Virus record (IMG/VR): IMGVR_UViG_3300025781_000082
Coordinates: 1-23,127 of that record
Reading direction: 5' to 3' (one strand)
From: a virus
Length of the DNA: 23,127 nt
Shown here: positions 12,516-18,826 of the stretch, piece by piece
Layout of the letters: each line of letters begins with the position of its first letter
Numbering within the stretch: position 1 is the stretch's first letter
Program-made: the position numbers and the translations under genes
Notes under the pieces: generated by a model
Database searches by the model: none
Told to the model about the DNA's origin: nothing
Seen by the model: only the letters and a program-made list of their open reading frames with translations

Positions 12516-13343
12516 ATGTATTGCGTGTATTTTACTATTTACAAGGGCAGTCGTCTACCACCATTTTACGTGGGCAGCACCAAGATAGCCAAGATTGCGC
12601 GGGGTTATCACGGCAGTGTTAGCAGTGCCCTGTGGGGCTCAATCTGGAAGCAAGAGATCCGAGAAAATCCCCACCTATTCATGACCTTGATCATACCAGG
12701 CCAGATCAGACACACAGCTGCTGAGATCTTGGATCTTGAACTGGCATGGCAGCAGGCATTTGATGTTGTTGAAGATATTTGCTTTATCAACCAAGCTTTT
12801 GCCAAAGCAGGGTTCTGCTCAACCCCAGAGTCTGCTCGCAAGGCTGCGGCCACTAGAAAACGCAAAGGTACAGGGGTATGTAAACCAGAAACGAAGCAAA
12901 AGATACGCGAAGCCAAACAAGGTAAGCAGACAACAGTGCTCTCAGCCGAATCAAGAAAGAAATTGAGCATATCGCTGACTGGGATTGCTCGCACACCCGA
13001 GTGGTTGGATAAGATGAGTAAATCACAGATGGGTAAGAAACACAGCGAAGAGACTAGAGCTAAGATACGAGATTCCCATACAGGACTTTCTCCTACACCA
13101 AAATCCATAGCCAAGAGGCTAGCTACCATACAGGCCAACGGTGGTTATCAGCACAGCGCCGAGACCAAGCGCAAGATAGGCGAGGCCAACAAAGGCCAAG
13201 TGCGTGCTCCGCAATCAGCGGAGTCTAACGAGAAGCGCCGACAAAAGCTCGCAGGTAAGATTAGGTCTCCTGAGGCCATGGCCAAATACCATGCTACAAT
13301 AGCAGCAAAGAAGGCGGGCACATCCGCACCCGCCTCCCAATAA
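12516..13343 (+). CDS. GIY-YIG homing endonuclease with NUMOD3 repeats
   Basis: A 275-aa free-standing homing endonuclease. The N-terminal GIY-YIG nuclease domain shows C-V-Y-F (3-6) and F-Y-V-G-S-T (17-22) as the two signature strands, R29-G-Y-H-G, and E75 in L-D-L-E-L-A-W as the probable metal-binding Glu. From about 100 on there are seven or eight NUMOD3-type DNA-binding repeats of the form S-x-E-x-x-x-K-x-x-x-x-x-G-K, such as S-E-E-T-R-A-K-I-R-D-S. GGGAG sits 7 bases before the ATG. It is the only plus-strand gene among minus-strand genes, inserted between MoxR and VWA. It should cut an allele lacking the insertion and spread by repair. It lacks the C-x2-C zinc tail often found in relatives. 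Confidence 0.9.
   Translation: MYCVYFTIYKGSRLPPFYVGSTKIAKIARGYHGSVSSALWGSIWKQEIRENPHLFMTLIIPGQIRHTAAEILDLELAWQQAFDVVEDICFINQAFAKAGFCSTPESARKAAATRKRKGTGVCKPETKQKIREAKQGKQTTVLSAESRKKLSISLTGIARTPEWLDKMSKSQMGKKHSEETRAKIRDSHTGLSPTPKSIAKRLATIQANGGYQHSAETKRKIGEANKGQVRAPQSAESNEKRRQKLAGKIRSPEAMAKYHATIAAKKAGTSAPASQ
13313..13334. terminator. Weak hairpin at the end of the homing endonuclease
   Basis: GGCGGG (13313-13318) and CCCGCC (13329-13334) form a 6-bp GC-only stem with a 10-nt loop within the last codons of the homing endonuclease, between it and the convergent MoxR gene. There is no clear U-run on either strand, so termination is only a possibility. Confidence 0.3.
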
Positions 13344-13360
13344 CCCGTTGATATCACTGA

Positions 13361-14548
13361 TTAAATTGAGGGAATTAAATCAGAATATCTGCGACAAAAT
13401 TCCACCCAGTTCTTGAGCTTAGGTGCCTTGATAGGCAGCTTGTAGGTACCCAAGATGGTCTTGGCACCCATCACAGCCAGCTCGTCCTCGAAGTTGTCCA
13501 TGATGAAGCGGAAGAACACGTCTACCTTGCTCTGGAATGCATCGTCTGCCTTAGAATCTGTCTTGGCATTCTTAGCAGCATCGTTGAGCTCATAGCACAG
13601 CGCGGTGGTCAGCGCATACATCACGTCGATCTGCTTGCTGGTCAGCTTGGTGACCTTGCCTTCCAAGATGTCCTTGGCGTTGGGCAAGTTGGCTGCCTGC
13701 TTGCGATAGGTCATGAACTTGATGCCTGGACCTTCGCCAACTGTACCCTTGATGAGATCGCCCAAGACTTCGTCAGGCAAGCGCACGTCTACCATGTCGC
13801 CGTCCTTGTTAGGCTCCTGCAGCAACTCTGACGCAAAGTACCACGAACGAGGCGTAGCGAACGCATAGCTGTCTGTGCTGGGCTGGAAGTTCATCAAGTC
13901 GTTGGGTTGGAAGCTGAGATAACCCACCACGTCCTTGTGCACGCGGTTAAGCAGTGCCCATTCTTTCCAGTCGTCGATGCTGACGTCCAGCGTGACGTGC
14001 GAGAAGCGATTGGCCAACGGCATGGGCATGTTATATGCAACACCCTTGTCTTTCACGCGGTTACCAGCAGCAACGATCACCACGTCCTTGGGCAGCTCGT
14101 AAGTGCCAATCTTGCGATTGAGGATCACCTGGTAGGTAGCTGCTTGAACGCTGGGCGGTGCTGCGCTCATCTCGTCAAAGAACACCAATGCACGGCTGTT
14201 GGGGTCAGTGGGCAAGTCCGACGGATTGGACCACTTGAACACTTTCTCGGTCAGCGGCACATTCTGTTCATCGCGCACCAAGTTGCCTTCTGCGTCATAG
14301 ACCTTGACCTCAGCGAGATAAGGGATACCGCGCACGTCCGTTGGCTCCATCAGCGGCAAGCGGATGTCGATCAACGGGCGATTCTGTTCGCGTGCAACCT
14401 CAGCAACGATATCAGATTTACCAATGCCCGGAGGGCCCCAAACGAAGATTGGACGCTTGCGGTTGATGCTGTGTTGCAACGCCATCTTAAGGCGGGACGG
14501 AGAGATACCCGTGTTCTCGAGAACGCGGTTCTTAGTAGCTGTAGCCAT
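13361..14548 (-). CDS. MoxR-type AAA+ ATPase
   Basis: A 395-aa AAA+ ATPase of the MoxR group. The Walker A GPPGIGKS is at 38-45, Walker B L-V-F-F-D-E at 121-126, and the sensor 1 segment V-A-A-G-N-R at 159-164. After Walker A the P-L-M-E-P-T-D-V-R-G-I-P motif (65-76) is typical of MoxR. MoxR ATPases act with VWA proteins in maturation of metal enzymes, membrane complexes or stress functions; the VWA partner is the next gene on the same strand, separated by the inverted homing endonuclease. CobS-like cobaltochelatase subunits of cyanophages are related, but no cob gene is here. AGGAGT precedes the ATG and an extended -10 promoter lies at 14575-14602. Confidence 0.9.
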   Translation of the reverse strand: MATATKNRVLENTGISPSRLKMALQHSINRKRPIFVWGPPGIGKSDIVAEVAREQNRPLIDIRLPLMEPTDVRGIPYLAEVKVYDAEGNLVRDEQNVPLTEKVFKWSNPSDLPTDPNSRALVFFDEMSAAPPSVQAATYQVILNRKIGTYELPKDVVIVAAGNRVKDKGVAYNMPMPLANRFSHVTLDVSIDDWKEWALLNRVHKDVVGYLSFQPNDLMNFQPSTDSYAFATPRSWYFASELLQEPNKDGDMVDVRLPDEVLGDLIKGTVGEGPGIKFMTYRKQAANLPNAKDILEGKVTKLTSKQIDVMYALTTALCYELNDAAKNAKTDSKADDAFQSKVDVFFRFIMDNFEDELAVMGAKTILGTYKLPIKAPKLKNWVEFCRRYSDLIPSI

Positions 14549-14574
14549 TGGCTTACTCCTCTGTTTGATGTGCT

Positions 14575-14602
14575 ACAATAGCACGTTTATAGGGTGTGTC
14601 AA
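14575..14602 (-). promoter_or_regulatory. Extended -10 sigma70-type promoter of the MoxR gene
   Basis: TTGACA (14602-14597), 16-base spacer ending in GTGC, then TATTGT (14580-14575), on the minus strand. Transcription would start about 20 bases before the MoxR ATG, with AGGAGT in the leader. Confidence 0.75.
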
Positions 14603-14611
14603 TAGGAAAAA

Positions 14612-14887
14612 TCAGGCGCTCCAGTAGCTTTCGCTAGCCGGACTGCAGTGATATGGGCGGTCGTATCGCTCTTGGAACTCCTGTCCGGTGAGCAGATTCT
14701 TGCGAGTAACCAAGGTCTCGCGGATCTGAAAACGATAACCCTGCGCAGCAGGATACAACGATCCCAGCTCACGGACCTCGCGCTGCATGGCATCGAGATC
14801 TGGGCGATCATATTCGTACTTGCCGCAGAGGCGCTCGCCAGCTTTGAGGCGTCTGTCCGTTTTGTAGATTTCCATGGTGTACAGCAT
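14612..14887 (-). CDS. Hypothetical protein
   Basis: A 91-aa protein, not recognised. The ATG at 14887 is preferred to the one at 14893 because AGGGAG lies 8 bases from the former and only 2 from the latter. The sequence is rich in Arg, Tyr and Glu (for example Y-E-Y-D-R-P-D-L-D-A-M-Q-R-E-V-R-E-L), with helical character in the middle and no known motif. Its own extended -10 promoter lies just upstream, so it can be expressed independently. Its stop lies 10 bases before the -35 element of the MoxR promoter. Confidence 0.68.
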   Translation of the reverse strand: MLYTMEIYKTDRRLKAGERLCGKYEYDRPDLDAMQREVRELGSLYPAAQGYRFQIRETLVTRKNLLTGQEFQERYDRPYHCSPASESYWSA

Positions 14888-14911
14888 AGGCATACTCCCT
14901 GTTGTTCACAC

Positions 14912-14939
14912 ACAATAGCATGGATCTATAGGCTGTCAA
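14912..14939 (-). promoter_or_regulatory. Extended -10 sigma70-type promoter of the 91-aa gene
   Basis: TTGACA (14939-14934), 16-base spacer ending in ATGC, then TATTGT (14917-14912). The -35 overlaps the last codons of the upstream gene that ends at 14926. A start of transcription about 18 bases before the ATG at 14887 is expected. Confidence 0.75.
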
Positions 14940-15258
14940 CCGTTATTTTTTCCATTGTTTTCAAGTAACTAAGCACCAAACTAACCCCAAAAGCAGGCAT
15001 AAATGGGCGTTTTCCTGTGGCCATAGCCCAGCCCTCGCTGGTATATTTGTCAGCTGTGTCAGCTAGGATCTCGTCCAATTTCATGGCCCAATGCTTGCGA
15101 GCAGCGCAGCCTACAGCAGTGTCATCTGCCGTGACCATGCTGTAGTCGTGCTTAGCTATGAAACGTCTGAGCACGTTGCCGTGATCTGATAAATCTGGTA
15201 CATCTATCACGGTCCTGTAGAGATAGGCTGCCCAGCCCCAGTCTCGATCACTGCTCAA
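14926..15258 (-). CDS. Hypothetical protein
   Basis: A 110-aa protein, not recognised. The TTG at 15258 is preferred: it overlaps the stop of the upstream gene by 11 nt, has GAGG six bases before it, and the sequence from there (S-S-D-R-D-W-G-W-A-A-Y-L-Y) reads as a protein. An ATG at 15399 would lie across most of the upstream gene and adds a low-quality basic segment. Visible elements are V-P-D-L-S-D-H-G-N-V-L-R-R-F, a charged middle and a C-terminal hydrophobic F-G-V-S-L-V-L-S-Y-L. No catalytic motif stands out. Confidence 0.55.
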   Translation of the reverse strand: MSSDRDWGWAAYLYRTVIDVPDLSDHGNVLRRFIAKHDYSMVTADDTAVGCAARKHWAMKLDEILADTADKYTSEGWAMATGKRPFMPAFGVSLVLSYLKTMEKITVDSL

Positions 15259-15439
15259 CTGGAACCTCGTGATCCATCCATTGTGCGCAGAACGCTTCTG
15301 TGTAGATCGGTTTCTCTGCTGGTCCAAACCCAAACCTGTCTCGGAAGCTGTCGCGGAACGCTGACCACAGCTCTGTATTGACCTCGTAGCAGGGGTCATC
15401 GCTAGGCAGTGCAGGGCTTTGTGAATGTTTCCATTTCAT
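15248..15439 (-). CDS. Hypothetical small protein, probably leaderless
   Basis: A 63-aa protein, not recognised. The ATG at 15439 lies 6 bases after a good -10 (TAACAT) and has no Shine-Dalgarno sequence; another ATG at 15445 is directly next to the -10 and cannot be inside the transcript. The mRNA should therefore start at or next to the ATG. The product is rich in aromatic and charged residues (W-S-A-F-R-D-S-F-R-D-R-F-G-F-G-P, then a C-A-Q-W-M-D-H end). It overlaps the next gene by 11 nt. Confidence 0.6.
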   Translation of the reverse strand: MKWKHSQSPALPSDDPCYEVNTELWSAFRDSFRDRFGFGPAEKPIYTEAFCAQWMDHEVPVEQ

Positions 15440-15445
15440 ACACAC

Positions 15446-15473
15446 ATGTTAGCATATCTCGCTAGGCTGTCAA
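15446..15473 (-). promoter_or_regulatory. Extended -10 sigma70-type promoter of the 63-aa gene
   Basis: TTGACA (15473-15468), 16-base spacer ending in ATGC, then TAACAT (15451-15446). The TGA inside TTGACA is at the same time the stop codon of the upstream gene. Only six bases separate the -10 from the ATG. Confidence 0.7.
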
Positions 15474-15886
15474 GCGTTTTTGAATTCCACGAATGCTCTG
15501 GCACTACCACCAACCATCTGCAGCTCAAAGTGAACTGCTGCATCAAAAGTGATGATGGTCTTGCCTCGATAGGCCCAAGGACCTCTCACAGCCCTATCCA
15601 TGCCTATCAGTACCCGACCTGTTATGATCTCGTTCTCGTCACTCAGCGCTTTATAGTGATTGTAGCAGTCCATGAACAGCTTGGTACCAGTTGGTGTCAA
15701 TCGCCAACCTTGGTTCACGAACAGGCTTTTGCGAGTTGCCAGCAGATCCTGTTCAGTTACTGGACCTTGTTCGTCTAGTAGATTGGTTACAATAGCACTG
15801 GCCATGCCATGCTCTTGGATCCATTTGAGAGGACCATAGGGTCCGTGATCCCAGAGATCTTGATGAGGCCAATCTGTCTTGTTCAC
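15470..15886 (-). CDS. Hypothetical protein
   Basis: A 138-aa protein, not recognised. It opens W-P-H-Q-D-L-W-D-H-G-P-Y-G, has a part that could be a winged-helix-like fold (L-L-A-T-R-K-S-L-F...W-R-L-T-P-T-G-T-K-L at about 48-69), and ends in beta strands (G-K-T-I-I-T-F-D-A-A-V-H-F-E-L). The GTG at 15886 is the only start that keeps the well-formed N-terminus, though no Shine-Dalgarno is seen. A 6-bp inverted repeat (TCACTC/GAGTGA, 15883-15903) covers the start. The stop lies within the promoter of the next gene. Confidence 0.62.
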   Translation of the reverse strand: MNKTDWPHQDLWDHGPYGPLKWIQEHGMASAIVTNLLDEQGPVTEQDLLATRKSLFVNQGWRLTPTGTKLFMDCYNHYKALSDENEIITGRVLIGMDRAVRGPWAYRGKTIITFDAAVHFELQMVGGSARAFVEFKNA

Positions 15887-15903
15887 TCATTATTTAAGAG
15901 TGA

Positions 15904-16125
15904 TCAGAAGCTGCCGCCGTCCTGCTTGATCTCTGCGCTCATGATCTGAGATTGCAGATCTATCACCTTGTCTGCCAGTTCTGATTGCCTTGCCAGCAGC
16001 ACAGAGATGCTGGATGCCAGCATGTCTGCTTCGTGCATGTTGAGGCGTATTTCCTTGCTGTTGGAAATCTTAGCTATGCGATGCTTTTCCAAGAAGCTGC
16101 GTACCTGATTGATCTCGTCGCTCAT
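15904..16125 (-). CDS. Hypothetical coiled-coil protein
   Basis: A 73-aa protein, not recognised. The ATG at 16125 overlaps the previous stop (ATGA), so longer versions from 16245 are rejected. It is helical almost throughout, with heptad-like leucines in M-L-A-S-S-I-S-V-L-L-A-R-Q-S-E-L-A-D-K-V, and ends I-K-Q-D-G-G-S-F. A small oligomeric helical protein is the best description. Confidence 0.65.
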   Translation of the reverse strand: MSDEINQVRSFLEKHRIAKISNSKEIRLNMHEADMLASSISVLLARQSELADKVIDLQSQIMSAEIKQDGGSF

Positions 16126-16601
16126 GCTTTTGACATCCTCTTTTTCTGTGCCATGGCATTCTGCATCTCCAGCTTGGTCCTGAACGGTCCTATGAACGCA
16201 TTCTCTTCCAATGTTTGCGTGCGTGGGCAGTAGCTGCCAGTCCAACCGTGTTCAAAGTCCAGAGCATAGTAGCCTGCAGCAAAGCGTGCCTTGCCCTTGG
16301 CTGTCTTGGCATAGGTAACTATGTCACCTTCTTCAACGTCAAACACTGCCTTGTGCTTGATCGGATAGCCGTTGATCTGGCCTATCTCATCTTCCTTGTC
16401 GTCGTCTGATTCGCGAGGCTCTATGGTCAGCATGCCACCTAGATATTTGGTAAGCTCGTCGGCATTTGCAAACAGCTTGCGATCAAAGGGACCAATGACC
16501 TTGAAACCATCCACGGTTACGGTTACCAAACCAGTGTTGCTGCCGTCTTTTTCCAAAAGATAGCTGGTTTCCGTGATCTCTTTTAGCTTGAAGCTGCTCA
16601 T
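16122..16601 (-). CDS. Hypothetical protein, beta-rich N- and C-halves
   Basis: A 159-aa protein, not recognised. The N-terminal 60 residues form a beta-rich unit (S-Y-L-L-E-K-D-G-S-N-T-G-L-V-T-V-T-V), followed by an acidic linker at about 64-73 (R-E-S-D-D-D-K-E-D-E) and a second unit starting G-Q-I-N-G-Y-P-I-K-H-K-A-V. The second half includes Y-A-L-D-F-E-H-G-W-T-G-S-Y-C-P-R, which looks conserved in character. Start and stop overlap neighbours by 4 nt. The two units could bind each other or a partner; no enzyme motif is visible. Confidence 0.68.
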   Translation of the reverse strand: MSSFKLKEITETSYLLEKDGSNTGLVTVTVDGFKVIGPFDRKLFANADELTKYLGGMLTIEPRESDDDKEDEIGQINGYPIKHKAVFDVEEGDIVTYAKTAKGKARFAAGYYALDFEHGWTGSYCPRTQTLEENAFIGPFRTKLEMQNAMAQKKRMSKA

Positions 16602-17587
16602 GCCGTCTCCATCTTGAGCTGTCCCTCATATAATGCGCTCAGAGTAGGGCTGAAGTCATTCACGTTCTTTTCAATGCGTACCAAACCATTGATGTTGCAG
16701 AAACGCATGAGCGCTAGGCCCACTTGCTTCTTGGGTGGTTGGTTGACCTCGTCAATGATGGTACGATCAAACTTGTCTATGAGGTCCGGAGGCTGCTGCG
16801 TGAGGTCGATCAGCATGCGATTTCGCTCGTAATCGTCCCGCACTCTATGTTCTACGTTCTCGTGATCTAACCACTTGCTAAGCATGAGATTATTCCACGT
16901 ATATCCGCGATTATGCCGGTCTTCAAAGGCTGCTTCCAGCTTGGTCTTGCGCACGCCAGGGAAGGCGCTCATGATGTTGTCACTGTCGTCGCCACGCATG
17001 CACTTTTCAAACAGCAGCCATTCGGGATTTGGCACGCTCATGGGCTTTCCCTGCTTGTTGACTGCTATCTTACCATCCTGATCATATATGCCTGTGTGAG
17101 TATAGAGCAAGCTGGCTATGCCATTGTAGAGTATGACGTTTTCTGCTATCAGCTGTTGGAAATCACTGTCACTAGAGATGATCACATGCTTGTCATCTGG
17201 ATGCAGCTGTATCCAACGGGCGATCATGTCATCAGCTTCGCCGTTTGGATGGCGCAGCACCGTGCAGTTGGTCTTGGTCTTGATGAATTCGATGAACCCA
17301 TCCATGCTCTCAAAGAAAACTTGATCTTCTTCAACTTCTCGCTGAGTGCGCTGCGCGGCTGCTACCTTGCGGTTGGCCTTGTATGGTGCATACACATCCT
17401 TGCGCCAGCTGCGACCTTCCAAACAAAACACCGTATGGCTACCGCCAAAATCAGTCCATACCTTCTTGATGCTGTTGAATATAATGTGCAGAGCCATGCC
17501 AAGCTGCAGCTCTGTGCTGGGCGCCTTGATGCCATGGCGCACTCTCATGAATAGGTTCTGAGTATCAATTATTAGATAAGTTGCCAT
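16598..17587 (-). CDS. rnh: T4 Rnh-type RNase H / 5'-3' exonuclease (FEN family)
   Basis: A 329-aa nuclease of the PIN/FEN family, like T4 Rnh, which removes RNA primers and flaps from lagging-strand fragments. The acidic metal-site residues are in order: D8 (Y-L-I-I-D-T-Q-N), E117 and D119-D120 (G-E-A-D-D-M-I), D140 and D142 (S-S-D-S-D-F), and D200-D201/D203 (M-R-G-D-D-S-D-N-I). R59/K63 and the Y-K-A-N-R-K segment fit the phosphate-binding part. The ATG at 17587 has GGAGG 5 bases upstream; a longer frame from 17656 would start upstream of the promoter and is rejected. Length fits T4 Rnh (about 305 aa). It acts in replication and should be early. Confidence 0.9.
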   Translation of the reverse strand: MATYLIIDTQNLFMRVRHGIKAPSTELQLGMALHIIFNSIKKVWTDFGGSHTVFCLEGRSWRKDVYAPYKANRKVAAAQRTQREVEEDQVFFESMDGFIEFIKTKTNCTVLRHPNGEADDMIARWIQLHPDDKHVIISSDSDFQQLIAENVILYNGIASLLYTHTGIYDQDGKIAVNKQGKPMSVPNPEWLLFEKCMRGDDSDNIMSAFPGVRKTKLEAAFEDRHNRGYTWNNLMLSKWLDHENVEHRVRDDYERNRMLIDLTQQPPDLIDKFDRTIIDEVNQPPKKQVGLALMRFCNINGLVRIEKNVNDFSPTLSALYEGQLKMETA

Positions 17588-17603
17588 GCTCGCCTCCATT
17601 TTG

Positions 17604-17631
17604 AGTATAGCATAGCTGCTGCCTGTGTCAA
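17604..17631 (-). promoter_or_regulatory. Extended -10 sigma70-type promoter of rnh
   Basis: TTGACA (17631-17626), 16-base spacer ending in ATGC, then TATACT (17609-17604). It lies directly after the stop of the upstream methyltransferase. Transcription would start about 10 bases before the ATG, just ahead of GGAGG. Confidence 0.75.
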
Positions 17632-17634
17632 CTG

Positions 17635-18216
17635 TTAAGATTTGCGCCAGTACCAACCGTCGTTGGCAACCATGCGCACCTGCTTGGCTGGGATGTCGTG
17701 TGCCTTGGCCCAGCTGGTTACTGCGAAGTTAACAGAGAATAGGTTGGCATCATGTCCAGCAACCAAGCCACCTGGACGCACTTTTGGAACCCAACTGTCT
17801 AGATCTGCCAATACCTGTTTCATGCTGTGACCACCATCTATGAACACGAAATCGTAAGCTTCGTCTTCCAGCATTGCTGCGGCTTTCTGGCTGTCTTCGC
17901 GTATGAAGTTAAACCTATCACCCATGAGTGGCATGTTGGCCTGCAGTATGGCGTAGTTGGCCTCTGCTTCTATGCGAGTGACCGGTTTATCCCAGTCGTG
18001 GTATGGTGCATAGTGATCCACGCCGGTGATGGTGGCGATGTTAGGACATTCAGTCAGCATGTACCAGCTGTTCATGCCAAGTCCTACTCCTATCTCGATA
18101 CCAATGGCAGGATAGGGCAAGCTCTTGAGCTCGTCAAGCATGCCACGGCTGGCCTGTTGCCTGTATATCAAAGGCCATTCCGGGCTGTCAAAAAGTGTGG
18201 TAAGTGTCTGGTTCAC
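17635..18216 (-). CDS. Class I SAM-dependent methyltransferase
   Basis: A 193-aa methyltransferase of the Methyltransf_24-like type. Motif I is I-G-I-E-I-G-V-G-L-G (38-47), the acidic loop V-D-H-Y-A-P (66-71), motif IV Y-D-F-V-F-I-D-G-G-H (121-130), followed by V-R-P-G-G-L-V-A-G-H-D (146-156), where H130 and D156 are often metal or substrate residues in O-methyltransferase-like enzymes. The substrate is unknown; sugars and small molecules are usual for this group. The GTG at 18216 has no Shine-Dalgarno sequence and lies 4 bases after an ATAAATA. It is unrelated by sequence to the two methyltransferase-like proteins of the left cassette. Confidence 0.83.
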   Translation of the reverse strand: MNQTLTTLFDSPEWPLIYRQQASRGMLDELKSLPYPAIGIEIGVGLGMNSWYMLTECPNIATITGVDHYAPYHDWDKPVTRIEAEANYAILQANMPLMGDRFNFIREDSQKAAAMLEDEAYDFVFIDGGHSMKQVLADLDSWVPKVRPGGLVAGHDANLFSVNFAVTSWAKAHDIPAKQVRMVANDGWYWRKS

Positions 18217-18220
18217 ACAG

Positions 18221-18227
18221 TATTTAT
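18221..18227 (-). promoter_or_regulatory. ATAAATA before the methyltransferase gene
   Basis: ATAAATA on the minus strand, in the 15-base gap between two genes, 4 bases from the GTG at 18216. As a T4-type late promoter it would give an almost leaderless transcript, so either the start is further in or this is a chance match. Confidence 0.3.
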
Positions 18228-18231
18228 GGTG

Positions 18232-18825
18232 TTAGCTGTGCTCAGTCTTGCCATCATCTCTGCGAATCCGCCGCACGTTGCTAACGAATTCTGGATCGGT
18301 TGGAGCCATCTCTGACAGGATGCTGTTGCACACATCGTTGAGCCAGCGATTGATCACGTCCTCATCTGTGCCCTGGTAGCTGTTGGATCGCAGCGATTGC
18401 ACGAACGCATCATTGTAATCCAGCTCAAAGAAAGTCTTGCTGGGATCAACTGGGTCCCAGCTGATTTTGGGCATGGCCATGTATGGTTCATTCTTGAGGT
18501 CAGCGACCTTGCGTTCATGTTCTTGTGCGCTGATCTTATTGTGCTTGAGGTCTACATCCAGCTTGGCCAGTGCCAACGCAGTCTCGTCGGTGTTGCCTAT
18601 CTCTGCCAATCTGGTATCGTGATCATATGCGCTGATCTTGCCATAGGCTAGATCGATATCTAGCACGCTCTTGGTGAACTCTGGGCTTGCTAGCCCATGC
18701 TCGATACGTGCCTTGGCCACGTCTAAGTCATAGCCGGTTAGGTAATATTCTGCTTCTGCTAGCTCTCGGCTCTTGCCCTTGAGCCCCCAGCTAGCTGGCA
18801 ACCAAGAGAATGGAATCTTGCTCAT
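18232..18825 (-). CDS. Hypothetical protein with SHOCT-like repeats
   Basis: A 197-aa protein. The central part carries at least two and probably three copies of a short unit of the form L-D-x-D-L-x-x-x-K-I-S-A-x-x-H-x-x-x-x-A: clear copies begin at about residue 55 (D-I-D-L-A-Y-G-K-I-S-A-Y-D-H) and about 90 (D-V-D-L-K-H-N-K-I-S-A-Q-E-H), with a degenerate one at about 33 (L-D-V-A-K-A-R-I-E-H-G). This resembles the SHOCT helix-turn-helix unit (leucine-rich helix, G-x-I-x-x-x-E/D-Y/H). The N-terminus is hydrophobic-aromatic (I-P-F-S-W-L-P-A-S-W-G-L). AGGA lies 7 bases before the ATG. The function is unknown. Confidence 0.68.
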   Translation of the reverse strand: MSKIPFSWLPASWGLKGKSRELAEAEYYLTGYDLDVAKARIEHGLASPEFTKSVLDIDLAYGKISAYDHDTRLAEIGNTDETALALAKLDVDLKHNKISAQEHERKVADLKNEPYMAMPKISWDPVDPSKTFFELDYNDAFVQSLRSNSYQGTDEDVINRWLNDVCNSILSEMAPTDPEFVSNVRRIRRDDGKTEHS

Positions 18826-18826
18826 G

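Noticed and set aside
12800-13300. Repeated units that might be a CRISPR-like array
   Set aside because: The repeats are degenerate and in coding phase; they are NUMOD3 protein repeats of the homing endonuclease.
13907-14581. 224-codon open frame on the plus strand
   Set aside because: Antisense to the MoxR gene with its Walker motifs; the product looks like a reverse-frame artefact rich in His and Val.
15259-15399. Longer N-terminus for the 110-aa gene
   Set aside because: It would overlap nearly all of the 63-aa gene and is a basic, low-quality sequence; the TTG at 15258 has a ribosome site and the usual short overlap.
16126-16245. Longer N-terminus for the 73-aa coiled-coil gene
   Set aside because: It lies within the upstream gene, whereas ATG at 16125 gives a 4-nt ATGA overlap.
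16913-17554. 213-codon open frame on the plus strand
   Set aside because: It lies fully antisense to the Rnh-type nuclease, whose catalytic residues are all intact, and has no recognisable motif.
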